This document shows, in pieces, positions 54,619 to 63,442 of a stretch of DNA of 64,000 bases. The notes below the pieces were generated by a model, which was not told the DNA's origin, did not search any database, and saw only the letters and a program-made list of their open reading frames with translations. Within the stretch, counting starts at the first letter, position 1, and each line of letters opens with the position of its first letter. A program made the translations under genes and the position numbers. This DNA comes from Stenotrophomonas chelatiphaga (GTDB lineage Bacteria > Pseudomonadota > Gammaproteobacteria > Xanthomonadales > Xanthomonadaceae): assembly GCF_001431535.1 (NCBI RefSeq), contig NZ_LDJK01000012.1, forward strand, positions 1 to 64,000, read 5' to 3'.

Positions 54619-55359
54619 GTGGCAACCGAGGTGAGGGTGGGATGCGCCGGCTGGTCGATACCGGGCCGCTACCGCGAAGCATTCGATGCGCAGGGAAGTG
54701 CGCTGGAGCGGTATGCCTCGCGGTTGTCGGTGGCAGAAATCAATTCCTCGTTCCATCGCCCGCACCAGCCGGCAACCTATGCGCGCTGGGCGGCCGCGGT
54801 GCCGGCGCACTTCCGGTTCTCGGTGAAGATGCCCCGCACGATCTCGCATGAACTGCGGCTGCGCGGGGCGGGTCCGGTGCTGGACCGCTTCCTTGAGGAA
54901 AGCAGCCATCTGGGCAACCGCCTCGGCGGCCTGTTGCTGCAGCTGCCACCCTCGCTCGCCTTCGATGCGCGCGTGGCCGCCACGTTCTTCACGATGCTGC
55001 GCCGGCGTACCGCGGTGCCGCTGGCCTGTGAGCCGCGCCATCTTTCCTGGTTCGGGGCCGCCGCGCAGGCGCTGATGGAGCGCCATGGCGTAGCACGTGT
55101 CGCAGCGGATCCGCCGCGCGTGGATGCGGGTGCGGCGCCTGCCGGGGCGGAGCGTTGGCGCTACTGGCGCTGGCATGGCAGCCCGCGGACGTATTACAGC
55201 GACTATGAAGAGCAGGCCCTGCACCGGCTGGCGGGAGAGCTGCGTGCGGTATCCGCCGAGGGGCAGCGGTGCTGGGTGATCTTCGACAACACCGCGCACG
55301 GCTTCGCCACGGCCAATGCGCTGCGCCTGCAGGCCCTGCTGGAGCAGGCCCATGCCTGA
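54619..55359 (+). CDS. DUF72 protein (TIM-barrel)
   Basis: A 246-residue protein beginning VRVGCAGWSIPGRYREAFD. EINSSFHRPHQPATYARWA and FRFSVKMPRTISHE follow, with a late CWVIFDNTAHGFATANAL; these are typical DUF72 (YecE-like) segments. The GTG start at 54619 is chosen because GGAGG lies seven bases upstream. The biochemical role of DUF72 is not established. It overlaps the following Nei/Fpg gene by eight bases, so co-translation is likely and a DNA-metabolism link is possible. Confidence 0.85.
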   Translation: MATEVRVGCAGWSIPGRYREAFDAQGSALERYASRLSVAEINSSFHRPHQPATYARWAAAVPAHFRFSVKMPRTISHELRLRGAGPVLDRFLEESSHLGNRLGGLLLQLPPSLAFDARVAATFFTMLRRRTAVPLACEPRHLSWFGAAAQALMERHGVARVAADPPRVDAGAAPAGAERWRYWRWHGSPRTYYSDYEEQALHRLAGELRAVSAEGQRCWVIFDNTAHGFATANALRLQALLEQAHA

Positions 55360-56080
55360 AGGTCCTTCCATCGTCATCCTGCGCGAGGCGGCGGCGCATT
55401 TCCGCAACCACGCGGTGCGCATCACCGCAGGCAACAGCAGCCTGGACCTCGCCCGCATGCAGGGCCGACGCGTGGTATCGGTGCGCAGCTGGGGCAAACA
55501 TTTCCTGCTGGAGTTCCGTGGCTTCAGCCTGCGCGCCCATCTGCTGATGTTCGGCACCTGGCGCATCGACGAGCGGAAGCCGACGACGGCGCGCGCCTCG
55601 TTGACCTTCGACAATGGCGAGCTCAACCTCTACACCTGCTCGTTGAAGTACATCGAGGGCCCGCTCGACGACGCCTACGACTGGCGCGCGGACGTGATGA
55701 ATCCCGCATGGGATCCCAGGCTGGCGCGACGCAAGCTCAAGGCACGGCCGGACGCGCTGATATGCGATGCGCTGCTGGACCAGGACATCTTCGCCGGGGT
55801 GGGCAACATCATAAAAAACGAGGTGCTGTTCCGCACACGCGTGCATCCGGCTGCCGCCATTGCAACCATCTCGCCGCGGAGGCTGGGCCAGGTGATCGCC
55901 CAGGCACGTGAATACAGCTTCGACTTCCTGGCGTGGAAGAAGGCCTACGAACTGAAGAAGCACTGGCAGGTGCACACCAAGCGGACCTGCCCCCGGTGTG
56001 GTGGCCCGGTGTCCAAGCAGTACCTGGGGACGACCCAGCGCCGCGCGTTCTTCTGCCCGGTCTGCCAGCCCCTGCCATGA
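55352..56080 (+). CDS. Fpg/Nei-family DNA glycosylase/AP lyase
   Basis: A 242-residue protein starting MPEGPSIVILRE. After Met removal, Pro2 is the Schiff-base nucleophile and Glu3 the catalytic acid of this family. DQDIFAGVGNIIKNEVLFRTRVHP is the helix-two-turn-helix region (quoted in part: DIFAGVGNIIKNE). The C-terminus has a zinc finger, CPRCGG...CPVC, with an Arg in TTQRRAFF. It excises oxidised bases. It resembles Nei (endonuclease VIII) more than MutM because of KHFLLEF and the shortened middle. It overlaps both neighbours. Confidence 0.92.
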   Translation: MPEGPSIVILREAAAHFRNHAVRITAGNSSLDLARMQGRRVVSVRSWGKHFLLEFRGFSLRAHLLMFGTWRIDERKPTTARASLTFDNGELNLYTCSLKYIEGPLDDAYDWRADVMNPAWDPRLARRKLKARPDALICDALLDQDIFAGVGNIIKNEVLFRTRVHPAAAIATISPRRLGQVIAQAREYSFDFLAWKKAYELKKHWQVHTKRTCPRCGGPVSKQYLGTTQRRAFFCPVCQPLP

Positions 56081-56640
56081 CGATGACGCCGCGGATCGAT
56101 GGCCATTGGTTCGCCTATGTGTTCCCGTGCGCATGGGAGGACTACTGCAAGATCGGCTTCTCGCGCGATCCATTGGGCCGCATCAGTGCATTGCACCGGC
56201 GCTGGTTCGAATTCTTCGACCTGCATCACGGCTGGTTGGTCGAAGCGGAAAGCCAGCGTGATGCGCGTGATCTGGAGCTGGAGCTGCGTGGGCCGCTGAA
56301 GCTGCACCGGTCGCCTGCACCGCTCACGGTGCAGGAAAGGGCAGGGGGCAAGACCGAATGGGTCCGCGGCGCCAGTGAGCCGCTGGTCGCTGCGGTGGCT
56401 GGACTGGCCGAGCGTGGCTATTACGTGCATCCACTGCGCCCCTGGCTGCATGCCGCGATGCTGCAGCGCGCCGACCGGTTGTATGCGTGGTCCGCCGCGC
56501 AGCTGCCGGAAGAGGAAAGCCATCGCCATGCGCGTGCCGATATCGAGGCTGCGCTGCGCGACGCGCTGGATGCGCATGAGGCGCTGGGCATCGATCCGCG
56601 TCCGTGGCTGCCTGCCCACGTAGCAGGCTGGTTCGGCTAG
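56077..56640 (+). CDS. GIY-YIG-superfamily-like protein (T5orf172/MUG113 type)
   Basis: A 187-residue protein. The N-terminal part, FAYVFPCAWEDYCKIGFSRDPLGRISALHRRW, quoted in pieces as WFAYVF, YCKIGFSRDPLGR and LHRRW, fits the T5orf172/GIY-YIG-like pattern of a Tyr-containing strand, KIG-S and an Arg. EAESQRDARDLELEL and KTEWVRG follow. The second half is helical and not recognised. ATG at 56077 overlaps the glycosylase stop (ATGA), so it belongs to the same repair operon. Nuclease activity is plausible but unproven. Confidence 0.65.
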   Translation: MTMTPRIDGHWFAYVFPCAWEDYCKIGFSRDPLGRISALHRRWFEFFDLHHGWLVEAESQRDARDLELELRGPLKLHRSPAPLTVQERAGGKTEWVRGASEPLVAAVAGLAERGYYVHPLRPWLHAAMLQRADRLYAWSAAQLPEEESHRHARADIEAALRDALDAHEALGIDPRPWLPAHVAGWFG

Positions 56641-56680
56641 ACAGGCACCGGCTCGATCGGGGGATTGCGCCACAGGTGTC

Positions 56681-56700
56681 AATGCGTATCATTATCAATT
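56681..56700 (+). promoter_or_regulatory. Fur box in front of the FecI-type sigma gene
   Basis: The sequence ending ATCATTATCAATT at 56681-56700 keeps the ATTATCATT-like core of the Fur consensus. It lies 35 bases upstream of the sigma-factor start. Iron repression of the downstream sigma/anti-sigma/receptor genes is expected. Confidence 0.7.
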
Positions 56701-56735
56701 GGTGCGCATCGCGCTTTATTCCCCACCCCACCTGC

Positions 56736-57245
56736 ATGCACGAGGACGACCGCCTCGGCGCCTACCTGCGCCATCGGGGTTCATTGCTGGAAACCGCCGC
56801 AGGCATGGTGGGACGCGCGCGCGCGGAAGACGTGGTGCAGGAGGCCTGGCTGCGCCTGGACCGCTCCGCAACGGGCGTGCAGCAGCCCAGCGGCTATCTG
56901 TTCCGGATCGTGCGCAACCTCGCGATGGACCTGCTGCGGCGCTCGCGGTGGGAGGTCGATGGGACAACCGCCGCCGACGCACTGTGCGCAGCGCCGTCAC
57001 CGATGCCATCGCCGGAGCAGCACGCCACCGCCAGTGCCGACCTGCGCAGCGTAATGCAGGCCTTGCAGCAGCTGCCCGCGCTGCAGCGCCAGGCGTTCCA
57101 TCTGCATCGCTTCGAAGAGGCCACCTACGCCCAGATCGCGCAACGCCTCGGGGTGTCCCAGGGCACGGCGCATTCCCTGGTGCAAGGCGCGCTGGCGCAT
57201 TGCGTGGCCAGTCTTGCGCGCGATGCGAACCCTCCTCGCGCATAA
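56736..57245 (+). CDS. FecI-family extracytoplasmic sigma factor
   Basis: A 169-residue ECF sigma factor. Region 2 contains AEDVVQEAWLRLD and YLFRIVRNLAMDLLRR. Region 4 contains HLHRFEEATYAQIAQRLGVS followed by HSLVQGALAHC. It should direct transcription of the receptor gene after an outer-membrane iron-chelate signal. MHEDDRLG at 56736 is chosen because longer starts would run through the Fur box. A FecR-type gene follows after 45 bases. Confidence 0.93.
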   Translation: MHEDDRLGAYLRHRGSLLETAAGMVGRARAEDVVQEAWLRLDRSATGVQQPSGYLFRIVRNLAMDLLRRSRWEVDGTTAADALCAAPSPMPSPEQHATASADLRSVMQALQQLPALQRQAFHLHRFEEATYAQIAQRLGVSQGTAHSLVQGALAHCVASLARDANPPRA

Positions 57246-57290
57246 TCGCGGCCTCTGCCTGCAGGCCGCAGGCCAACCGCCGCCGCTTCG

Positions 57291-58250
57291 ATGAACCCGC
57301 CTGCCGCTCCCCCTGTCGATGAAGACCAAGCGCGTCTGCTGGACGAGGCCAGCGCGCTGATGGCGCGTGCGCGCAGCGGCCCCAACGTGTTCGTGCAGCG
57401 GGAGATCGACGCCTGGGTGGCCCGAAGCGAAACGCATGCGCGGCTGTGGGCGCTGCTGCAGCGGCTGGAACAGGCGACGGCAGCGCATCCCCACGCCGCG
57501 CCGGAACGCCGCAGCGTGGGTCGGCGCGGACGCTGGCTGGCTGTTGCCAGCGTGGCCGTACTGGTCGTCGTTGCAGGGCTGTGGGGACCAACCCTGCTCT
57601 CACTGCTGGATGGCGACCTGCGCACCGGGACCGGCGAGGTAGCCACGCTTACGCTGTTTGATGGCAGCAAGGTGAGCCTGGACGCCGGCGGCGTGCTGGC
57701 ACCCACCACCGCTGAGGACGAGCGCGGCGCACGCCTGCTGCAGGGCCAGGCGTATTTCGATGTCGTCCCCGATCCTGGCCGGCCATTCCGTGTGCAGGCG
57801 GGGGCGATGACGGTGACCGTGCTGGGTACCGGCTTCAGCGTTGGCGCGCACCCGGACGGCGTCGAGGTGGCGCTCGAGCATGGCAGCGTGGAGGTGCGTA
57901 CCGGCAGCCGCAGCCAGCGCCTGCAGCCTGGCCAGCGCCTGCGCGTGGGCATCGACGGACAGGTGCGGGTGGATGCCGTGCCGGTAGTGGCCATCGGTGC
58001 CTGGCGGCATGGCCAACTGGTGCTGGACGATGTGCCGCTGCAGACCATGGTGGATGCGCTGCAACCCCACTTCCGGGGCCGCATCGTGCTCCGCGACGAC
58101 GTGCTGGGCGCGCAGCACATCACCGGCGTGTTCGACCTTGCCGACCCGCAGCGCGCCCTGCAGGCGGCCGTCGGCCCGCTGGGTGGCAGCATCCGGACGC
58201 TGTCGCCGTGGCTGCTGCTGGTGGAGGATGCGGCGCCTACGGCGGATTGA
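57291..58250 (+). CDS. FecR-type transmembrane sigma regulator
   Basis: A 319-residue protein. It has an N-terminal cytoplasmic DUF4880-like segment (LLDEASALMARARSG to HARLWALLQRL), one membrane helix (WLAVASVAVLVVVAGLWG), and a periplasmic FecR domain (ATLTLFDGSKVSLDAGGVL, FDVVPDPGRPFRVQAG, VTVLGTGFSV). A C-terminal STN-like region (LDDVPLQTMVDALQPHF, ITGVFDLADPQRAL) follows. It relays the receptor signal to the sigma factor. It lies between the sigma and receptor genes. Confidence 0.93.
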   Translation: MNPPAAPPVDEDQARLLDEASALMARARSGPNVFVQREIDAWVARSETHARLWALLQRLEQATAAHPHAAPERRSVGRRGRWLAVASVAVLVVVAGLWGPTLLSLLDGDLRTGTGEVATLTLFDGSKVSLDAGGVLAPTTAEDERGARLLQGQAYFDVVPDPGRPFRVQAGAMTVTVLGTGFSVGAHPDGVEVALEHGSVEVRTGSRSQRLQPGQRLRVGIDGQVRVDAVPVVAIGAWRHGQLVLDDVPLQTMVDALQPHFRGRIVLRDDVLGAQHITGVFDLADPQRALQAAVGPLGGSIRTLSPWLLLVEDAAPTAD

Positions 58251-58331
58251 AGATCCGTCGCCTTCGTTCGTCTTACCCCTGTACCGATTCCACGCGACCC
58301 CCACGTCGCCTCCTGCACAGGGCTTCTTCCC

Positions 58332-60716
58332 ATGGATTCACGACTGCGTGGCGTGCTTTGCGCCTCGATCCTGCTGGCGCTCGCGCCGCACGCGTTCCCC
58401 GCCGCTGCCCAGCCGACGCCCGTCGAAGGCCGGTCCCAGGCGTTCGCCATTCCCGCCCAGCCCCTGTCCAGTGCGCTGATCCTGTATGGACGCCAATCCG
58501 GGCTGCAGGTCGCCGCGCCATCGGAACTGCTGCGCGGGCGGCAATCGACCGACCTGCAGGGCAGTTACCCACCGGCCGTGGCGCTGGACACCTTGCTGGC
58601 CAACAGCGGCCTGCGCTGGCGGCGCGGACCCTCCGGCGTGGTGATCGAAGCGGAACCGGTCGCCGCATCGGCAGCGCCTGCCGCCGCGCCCGCTCCGGCC
58701 GCGCCACCGACGCAGCTGGATGACGTGCTGGTGCAGGCCTTCCGCGCCGATGCGGGCTACCGCGTCGATCATTCCTCGACCGCTACCCGCACCGCAACCG
58801 CCCTGCGTGATGTGCCGCAGTCGATGCAGATCGTTTCGCGCCAGCTGATCGAAGACCAGCAGATCGTGCGGCTGACCGATGTGCTGCAGAACGTGTCTTC
58901 GGTGCAGATGAACGGTACCGGCGGCAATCGCGGCGAGACCTACCAGATCCGCGGCTTCGTCACCCCGCGTTACGCGATCAACGGGTTCCAGCTGACCAGT
59001 GCGATGGACCGGCCCGAAGCCTTCGTCGACCTGGCCAACGTGGAGCAGGTGGAGGTGTTGAAAGGGCCGTCGTCGGTGATGTTCGGCATCAGCGAACCCG
59101 GCGGTGTCATCAATATCGTCACCCGCGCGCCAGCCGCTGAGTTTGCCACCGACGGTGCGCTGACCGTGGGCAGCTTCGGCTTCAGGCGGGTGGAAGCATC
59201 GGCCACCGATGCCCTCAACGCGACGGGCACGCTGACCGGCCGCGTCACCGGTGCCTGGCAGGGCGAAGACGGCTTCCGCGACCATGCGGCCCACAGCCGG
59301 CGCAGCTTCGGCGCGGCGGCCCTGCGCTGGCAGCCCGATGCGGCCACCCAGGTTGACCTGGCCGTCGACCATGTCGATCAGTCGCAGCCCTTTGATCGCG
59401 GCCTGATCGCCACCGACGAAGGCGTCTACGTGCATGACGCGCGCCGCTATCTCGGCGAATCCTGGTCGATCACCGAAGCACGCAAGTCCGTGGCCTCGCT
59501 GCTGGTGCAGCATGCGCTGAGCGAGGACGTCGGCCTGCGCTTGTCCGCACGGCACTCCGATGCCCTGGTCCAGGACAGTGGCGCGGTGGATCTGCAGGGG
59601 ATTGAAGCGGATGGCCGCAGCGTGCGTCGTCGCATCACTGACCGGCGCGAGGATTCGGCCGATACCAACCTGCGCCTGGATGCGATCATCGACGCACGCA
59701 CCGGTTCCCTGCAGCACCGCCTGCTGGCAGGCGCCGAGTACAGCCGGGCGCGGATGGACTTCGCTTCGGGACGCGCGAACATCGCTTCGCTGGACATGTA
59801 TGTACCGGTGTATGGCCTCGCGCTGCGGCCGGTGACACGCGCCAATGCGCAGAACCGCTATGACGTGGAGATGCTCAGCAGCTATCTGCAGGACCAGATG
59901 GAGTTCTCTGCAGCGTGGAAGGCGCTGCTCAGCGTACGCCACGACGCGGTGCGTTCGAGTCTGGATGACACCTTCAACGGGGAGTACACCCGCAACAAGG
60001 ACGACGCCGTCACCGCGCGTGCCGGCGTGGTCTACCAACCGCGTCCGTGGGCGTCGTGGTACGCCAGCTACAGCGAGAGTTTCCAGCCGCAATCCGGGCA
60101 GACCCGCGCCGGTGGAGCGCTCAGCCCGGAGCGCGGCCAGCAGCTCGAAGTCGGCACCAGGCTGGACCTGGTGCCGGATCGGTTGACACTGACCAGTGCG
60201 CTGTTCCAGATCACCAAACAGGACGTGGCCACCGAGGATCCGCTGGATCCTGACTTCAGCATCCTGACCGGCGAACAGCGCGTGCGCGGCTGGGAGGTGG
60301 ATGCCAGCGGCCGGATCGCCGAGGGCTGGACGCTGTCGGCGAACCTGTCACTGCTGGATGCGGAGATCACCCGTGACAACACGTACGCGCCGGGCAACCG
60401 GTTGGTCGGCGTGCCGCGTCACAGCGGACGGGTCTGGTTGCACCACGCGTTCAGCGGCATGCTGCAGGGCCTGAGCATCGGTGGCGGCGCAACCCGGGTC
60501 GGCGCGCGCAGCGTAGACCTGGACAACCGCTTCGATATCGACGGCTACACCACGTTCGACGCCACTGCTGCCTATGCGTTCAGTCCCCGGCTGGAGCTGT
60601 CGCTGCGGCTGGCCAACCTCACCGACCGCTTCCACGTCGAAGGCGTGCAGGCCAGCAACAACCTGTATCCCGGCAGTCCGCGCGCCTTCTCGCTGCAGGT
60701 ACGCATGCAGCTCTGA
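58332..60716 (+). CDS. TonB-dependent siderophore receptor with signalling (STN) domain
   Basis: A 794-residue receptor. It has a signal peptide (ASILLALAPHAFPAAA) and an STN/secretin-like domain at about 35-110 (FAIPAQPLSSALILYGRQSG, VALDTLLANSGLRW). An Ala/Pro linker and TonB box LDDVLVQAFR are followed by a plug with LRDVPQSMQIVSRQLIEDQ and VEVLKGPSSVMFGISEPGG. The barrel ends LQVRMQL, in Leu rather than the common Phe. The STN domain marks it as a transducer that signals through the adjacent FecR and FecI proteins. The plug is of the ferrichrome/ferric-hydroxamate (FhuA/FoxA/FpvA) superfamily type; the exact siderophore is unknown. Confidence 0.94.
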   Translation: MDSRLRGVLCASILLALAPHAFPAAAQPTPVEGRSQAFAIPAQPLSSALILYGRQSGLQVAAPSELLRGRQSTDLQGSYPPAVALDTLLANSGLRWRRGPSGVVIEAEPVAASAAPAAAPAPAAPPTQLDDVLVQAFRADAGYRVDHSSTATRTATALRDVPQSMQIVSRQLIEDQQIVRLTDVLQNVSSVQMNGTGGNRGETYQIRGFVTPRYAINGFQLTSAMDRPEAFVDLANVEQVEVLKGPSSVMFGISEPGGVINIVTRAPAAEFATDGALTVGSFGFRRVEASATDALNATGTLTGRVTGAWQGEDGFRDHAAHSRRSFGAAALRWQPDAATQVDLAVDHVDQSQPFDRGLIATDEGVYVHDARRYLGESWSITEARKSVASLLVQHALSEDVGLRLSARHSDALVQDSGAVDLQGIEADGRSVRRRITDRREDSADTNLRLDAIIDARTGSLQHRLLAGAEYSRARMDFASGRANIASLDMYVPVYGLALRPVTRANAQNRYDVEMLSSYLQDQMEFSAAWKALLSVRHDAVRSSLDDTFNGEYTRNKDDAVTARAGVVYQPRPWASWYASYSESFQPQSGQTRAGGALSPERGQQLEVGTRLDLVPDRLTLTSALFQITKQDVATEDPLDPDFSILTGEQRVRGWEVDASGRIAEGWTLSANLSLLDAEITRDNTYAPGNRLVGVPRHSGRVWLHHAFSGMLQGLSIGGGATRVGARSVDLDNRFDIDGYTTFDATAAYAFSPRLELSLRLANLTDRFHVEGVQASNNLYPGSPRAFSLQVRMQL

Positions 60717-60722
60717 GCTGTT

Positions 60723-61871
60723 TCAGTCCGGGCAGGGGCCGGCCACCCGGTTGCGGCCTGCCTGCTTGGCCCGGTACATCTGGCGGTCGGCCTCGGCAAC
60801 GAGGTCGGCCGAGGTGGGATGCTGTGGGCCGCTGACCGCCACCCCGACGCTCAGCGTGGCCTTGACCGGATGGCGGCCGACCGACGCGGCGCTGCGCTCG
60901 AAGCCGGCGCGCAGCCGTTCGGCCGCGGCCAGCCCGGCGCGCAGGGTGGAATCGGGAAGGATGCAGACGAACTCCTCGCCACCGTAGCGGAAGATCAGGT
61001 CGTTCTTGCGCACGACCTGCTCGGCGGCGCGCGCCGCCTGCTTGATCACCCGATCGCCGACGTCATGGCCGAAGCGATCGTTGATGTCCTTGAAGTGGTC
61101 GATGTCGAAGAACAGCACCGCGCGGGTGGCATTGCTGATCCGGTCTTCCCGGTCCCAGCTGGCCTGCTTTTCATCCAGCAGGCGGCGGTTGTACAGCCCG
61201 GTGAGGGGATCACGGGTGGCCGCGTCATACAGTCGGCTCGCCGATTGTTCTTTGAGTACCGCAAGCACCAGCCCGCACACCAGCAGCACCGACAACAGCA
61301 GGATGCCGCTGAACACGGCCACCGCCCACGTCCGCGGCGTGCCGGCGCCCAACGGTTCGGGCAACCACGGCGCCAGCGCGATGGCGAGCACCGCCAGCAC
61401 CGCCGACACCACCAGGATGCGCGCCAGCATGCGCACCGACGGCAGCAGCGGATCGTGTCGCTGGATCAGGGTGGACGCAGCCAGCCCGCAGTAGAGCGCT
61501 GCAATCGCCGCACGGCCAGCGGCACTGACGGCGTCCAGCCCACGCGGTTCGAACACCAGCACCACCAGCGCAAGCCAGAGCAGCGGCGGTGCCAGCAGCA
61601 GCGCCCAGCGAACGCGCAGGCGGAACAGCGAGCGGATGCCTTGCCAGCCCGTGGCGAAGGCCAGCAGGGCGAAGAAGGTACCCAGGTGGGCGGCCGCGCC
61701 TGCGCGGTACAGCGCGGGCAACAACAACAGCGTGCAGCCGCAGGCGCCGGCAACAAACGGCATCGCCAGCCACAGGCGTGCGCCATCACGTGGCCGGGTG
61801 AGCAGCAGCAGGATCGCGATGCAGACCAGGACGGCGGCGGCGAAGCCCAGGAGCGTGGGGATGTCGATCAT
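60723..61871 (-). CDS. Membrane diguanylate cyclase (GGDEF)
   Basis: A 382-residue protein. It has six or seven hydrophobic segments in residues about 5-215 (for example FAAAVLVCIAILLLL), a short coil, then a GGDEF domain: RDPLTGLYNRRLLDE, LFFDIDHFKDINDRFGHDVGD, active-site GGEEF and TLSVGVA. GGEEF is a functional variant. RKND lies exactly five residues before it and forms the inhibitory I-site, so product feedback inhibition is likely. MIDIPTL at 61871 is chosen as the start of the first membrane helix; 25 upstream codons are rejected. It is divergent from the porin gene. Confidence 0.92.
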   Translation of the reverse strand: MIDIPTLLGFAAAVLVCIAILLLLTRPRDGARLWLAMPFVAGACGCTLLLLPALYRAGAAAHLGTFFALLAFATGWQGIRSLFRLRVRWALLLAPPLLWLALVVLVFEPRGLDAVSAAGRAAIAALYCGLAASTLIQRHDPLLPSVRMLARILVVSAVLAVLAIALAPWLPEPLGAGTPRTWAVAVFSGILLLSVLLVCGLVLAVLKEQSASRLYDAATRDPLTGLYNRRLLDEKQASWDREDRISNATRAVLFFDIDHFKDINDRFGHDVGDRVIKQAARAAEQVVRKNDLIFRYGGEEFVCILPDSTLRAGLAAAERLRAGFERSAASVGRHPVKATLSVGVAVSGPQHPTSADLVAEADRQMYRAKQAGRNRVAGPCPD

Positions 61872-62176
61872 CGCGAAGCAGGCTAGGCAAGCGGATGCGA
61901 GCCCGTCGTCAACAACGATGCACATGACGAATGTGCGGTTCATCACAGGTTGCCGGATATTCCCGTGCGGTTAACGAAGCGGGCCGCTTTTCCGGCGTGC
62001 CGCGCAGAGCGTGTCGCTGGCGCCCCGGTCGGCCCCGTTGCGTGCGACAGCGGCCTGACAGTCTTCGCGCCTTTTGCTGCAAGGGCTGTGACCTCTTCCG
62101 CAGTCCTGCACTGCATCCGCATCGGCGCGGTGGCAGCGCATGCCACGTTGAGCCGCCCTGCAGCAAGGAGCCTGAA
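61872..62176. other. Divergent intergenic region, GGDEF gene and porin
   Basis: This 305-base region holds no supported gene. It contains the CRP/Clp-like site at 61932-61947. Promoter hexamers could not be assigned with confidence. Confidence 0.5.
61932..61947. promoter_or_regulatory. CRP/Clp-type binding site
   Basis: TGTGC-N6-TCACA matches nine of ten consensus bases of the CRP half-sites TGTGA/TCACA. It is 61 bases upstream of the diguanylate cyclase start and 230 upstream of the porin start. In xanthomonads the CRP homologue Clp binds this consensus, and c-di-GMP inhibits that binding. Confidence 0.5.
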
Positions 62177-63436
62177 GTGAATCATTCTCTTGGCGGACGA
62201 CGCGCGCTGGCCGGACTGTGCCTGGCCGGGGTGGCGGCAAGCGCAGCAGCGCAAGGTGTCACCGGTGACTGGGGCGGACGCCGCCCCGTGTGGCAGGACA
62301 ACGGCATCGTGCTGGATCTCGGCTACACCGTGGAAGCAGCGCGCAACACCTCCGGCGGCCAGCGCCGCGCCAGTGCCCATGCCGGCCAACTGTCCGCAGG
62401 CGGACGCTTCGACCTGGAGCAGTTGTGGGGATGGCGGGGCACACGGGGGCAGCTCTCGCTGAGCCTGCGCGACGGAGACAGCGTCACCGCCCGGGCCGGC
62501 CTCGGCAGCCTGATGGCAAGCCAGGAAATCCATGGGCGTGGCCACATCCTGCGGCTGGGCAGCCTGTGGCTGGGGCGGCAGTCCGCCGATGGACGCTTCG
62601 ATGCAAAGGCGGGCCGGCTCGCGGTCGGGGAGGACTTCAACATGCTCGACTGCGTTGCCATGAACCTGGCGCTGTGCGGCGGCCAGGTGGCGCTGCTCGG
62701 GGGCGATTACTGGTTCAATTCGCCGCTCAGCCAATGGGGCGCGGTGGTCACCTACCGGCCGCTGCCAGCGGTCTACCTGCGTGCCGCCGCGTACCAGATC
62801 AACCCCCGTTATGCCGATGCGCGTGGGGGTGGTCTGCGCCTGGCACCGGCCGGCACGGTCGGCACGCTCACACCGCTTGAACTGGGCTGGGAGCCCTCCT
62901 TTGAAGGACGCAACGGACACTATGCGATCGGTGGCTGGTACAGCAGTGCGCCGCGGGCCGATGCCGTGCAGCCGCTACCGATCCACGCCGGCGGCAGCAC
63001 CGCCCTGCTGCGCACCGGCGCTTACGGCGGATGGGCCAGCGCGCAGCAGCAGCTGACCGGCGGCAGCGGAAGCAGCGACGCATCGGGCCTGCGGGCGCAG
63101 TTGGCCTTCGCACAGGGCGATCGCCGCACCGGCGACATCGACCAGATGGTCAGCCTGCAGCTGATCCAGACCGGGACGGTGCGCTCGCGGCCGGATGATC
63201 GTATCGGCTTCGGGCTTGCCAGTACCCGGGTCAATCCGCGCGCCGCTGCGTTCCAGCAGCGGCGTGACGGTGGCGCGCTGGCAGCAAGGGAGCATGTGGC
63301 GGAACTGTTCTACGGCTGGAAGCCCGCGCGCGGTCTGGACCTGCAGCCCGGTGTGCAGTACGTGCGCCATCCGGGTGGGCTGGCGTCGCGCAAGGATGCG
63401 GTAGTGCTGGGCATCAAGGCCGACGTGCGCTTCTGA
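62177..63436 (+). CDS. Carbohydrate-selective porin, OprB family
   Basis: A 419-residue outer-membrane protein. It has a signal peptide (ALAGLCLAGVAASAAAQ), then GVTGDWGGRRPVWQDNGIVLDLGYT, the characteristic OprB N-terminus (GDWGG-R-L-GI pattern). Barrel strands follow and the protein ends in DVRF with terminal Phe. It probably passes sugars across the outer membrane. The GTG at 62177 is chosen because AAGGAG lies six bases upstream. No sugar transporter genes are visible beside it. Confidence 0.87.
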   Translation: MNHSLGGRRALAGLCLAGVAASAAAQGVTGDWGGRRPVWQDNGIVLDLGYTVEAARNTSGGQRRASAHAGQLSAGGRFDLEQLWGWRGTRGQLSLSLRDGDSVTARAGLGSLMASQEIHGRGHILRLGSLWLGRQSADGRFDAKAGRLAVGEDFNMLDCVAMNLALCGGQVALLGGDYWFNSPLSQWGAVVTYRPLPAVYLRAAAYQINPRYADARGGGLRLAPAGTVGTLTPLELGWEPSFEGRNGHYAIGGWYSSAPRADAVQPLPIHAGGSTALLRTGAYGGWASAQQQLTGGSGSSDASGLRAQLAFAQGDRRTGDIDQMVSLQLIQTGTVRSRPDDRIGFGLASTRVNPRAAAFQQRRDGGALAAREHVAELFYGWKPARGLDLQPGVQYVRHPGGLASRKDAVVLGIKADVRF

Positions 63437-63442
63437 GTCGTC

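Noticed and set aside
61872-62176. Open frames crossing the GGDEF/porin intergenic region considered as small genes
   Set aside because: They have no ribosome-binding site or recognisable motif. The porin itself has a good site (AAGGAG) and a GTG start at 62177.
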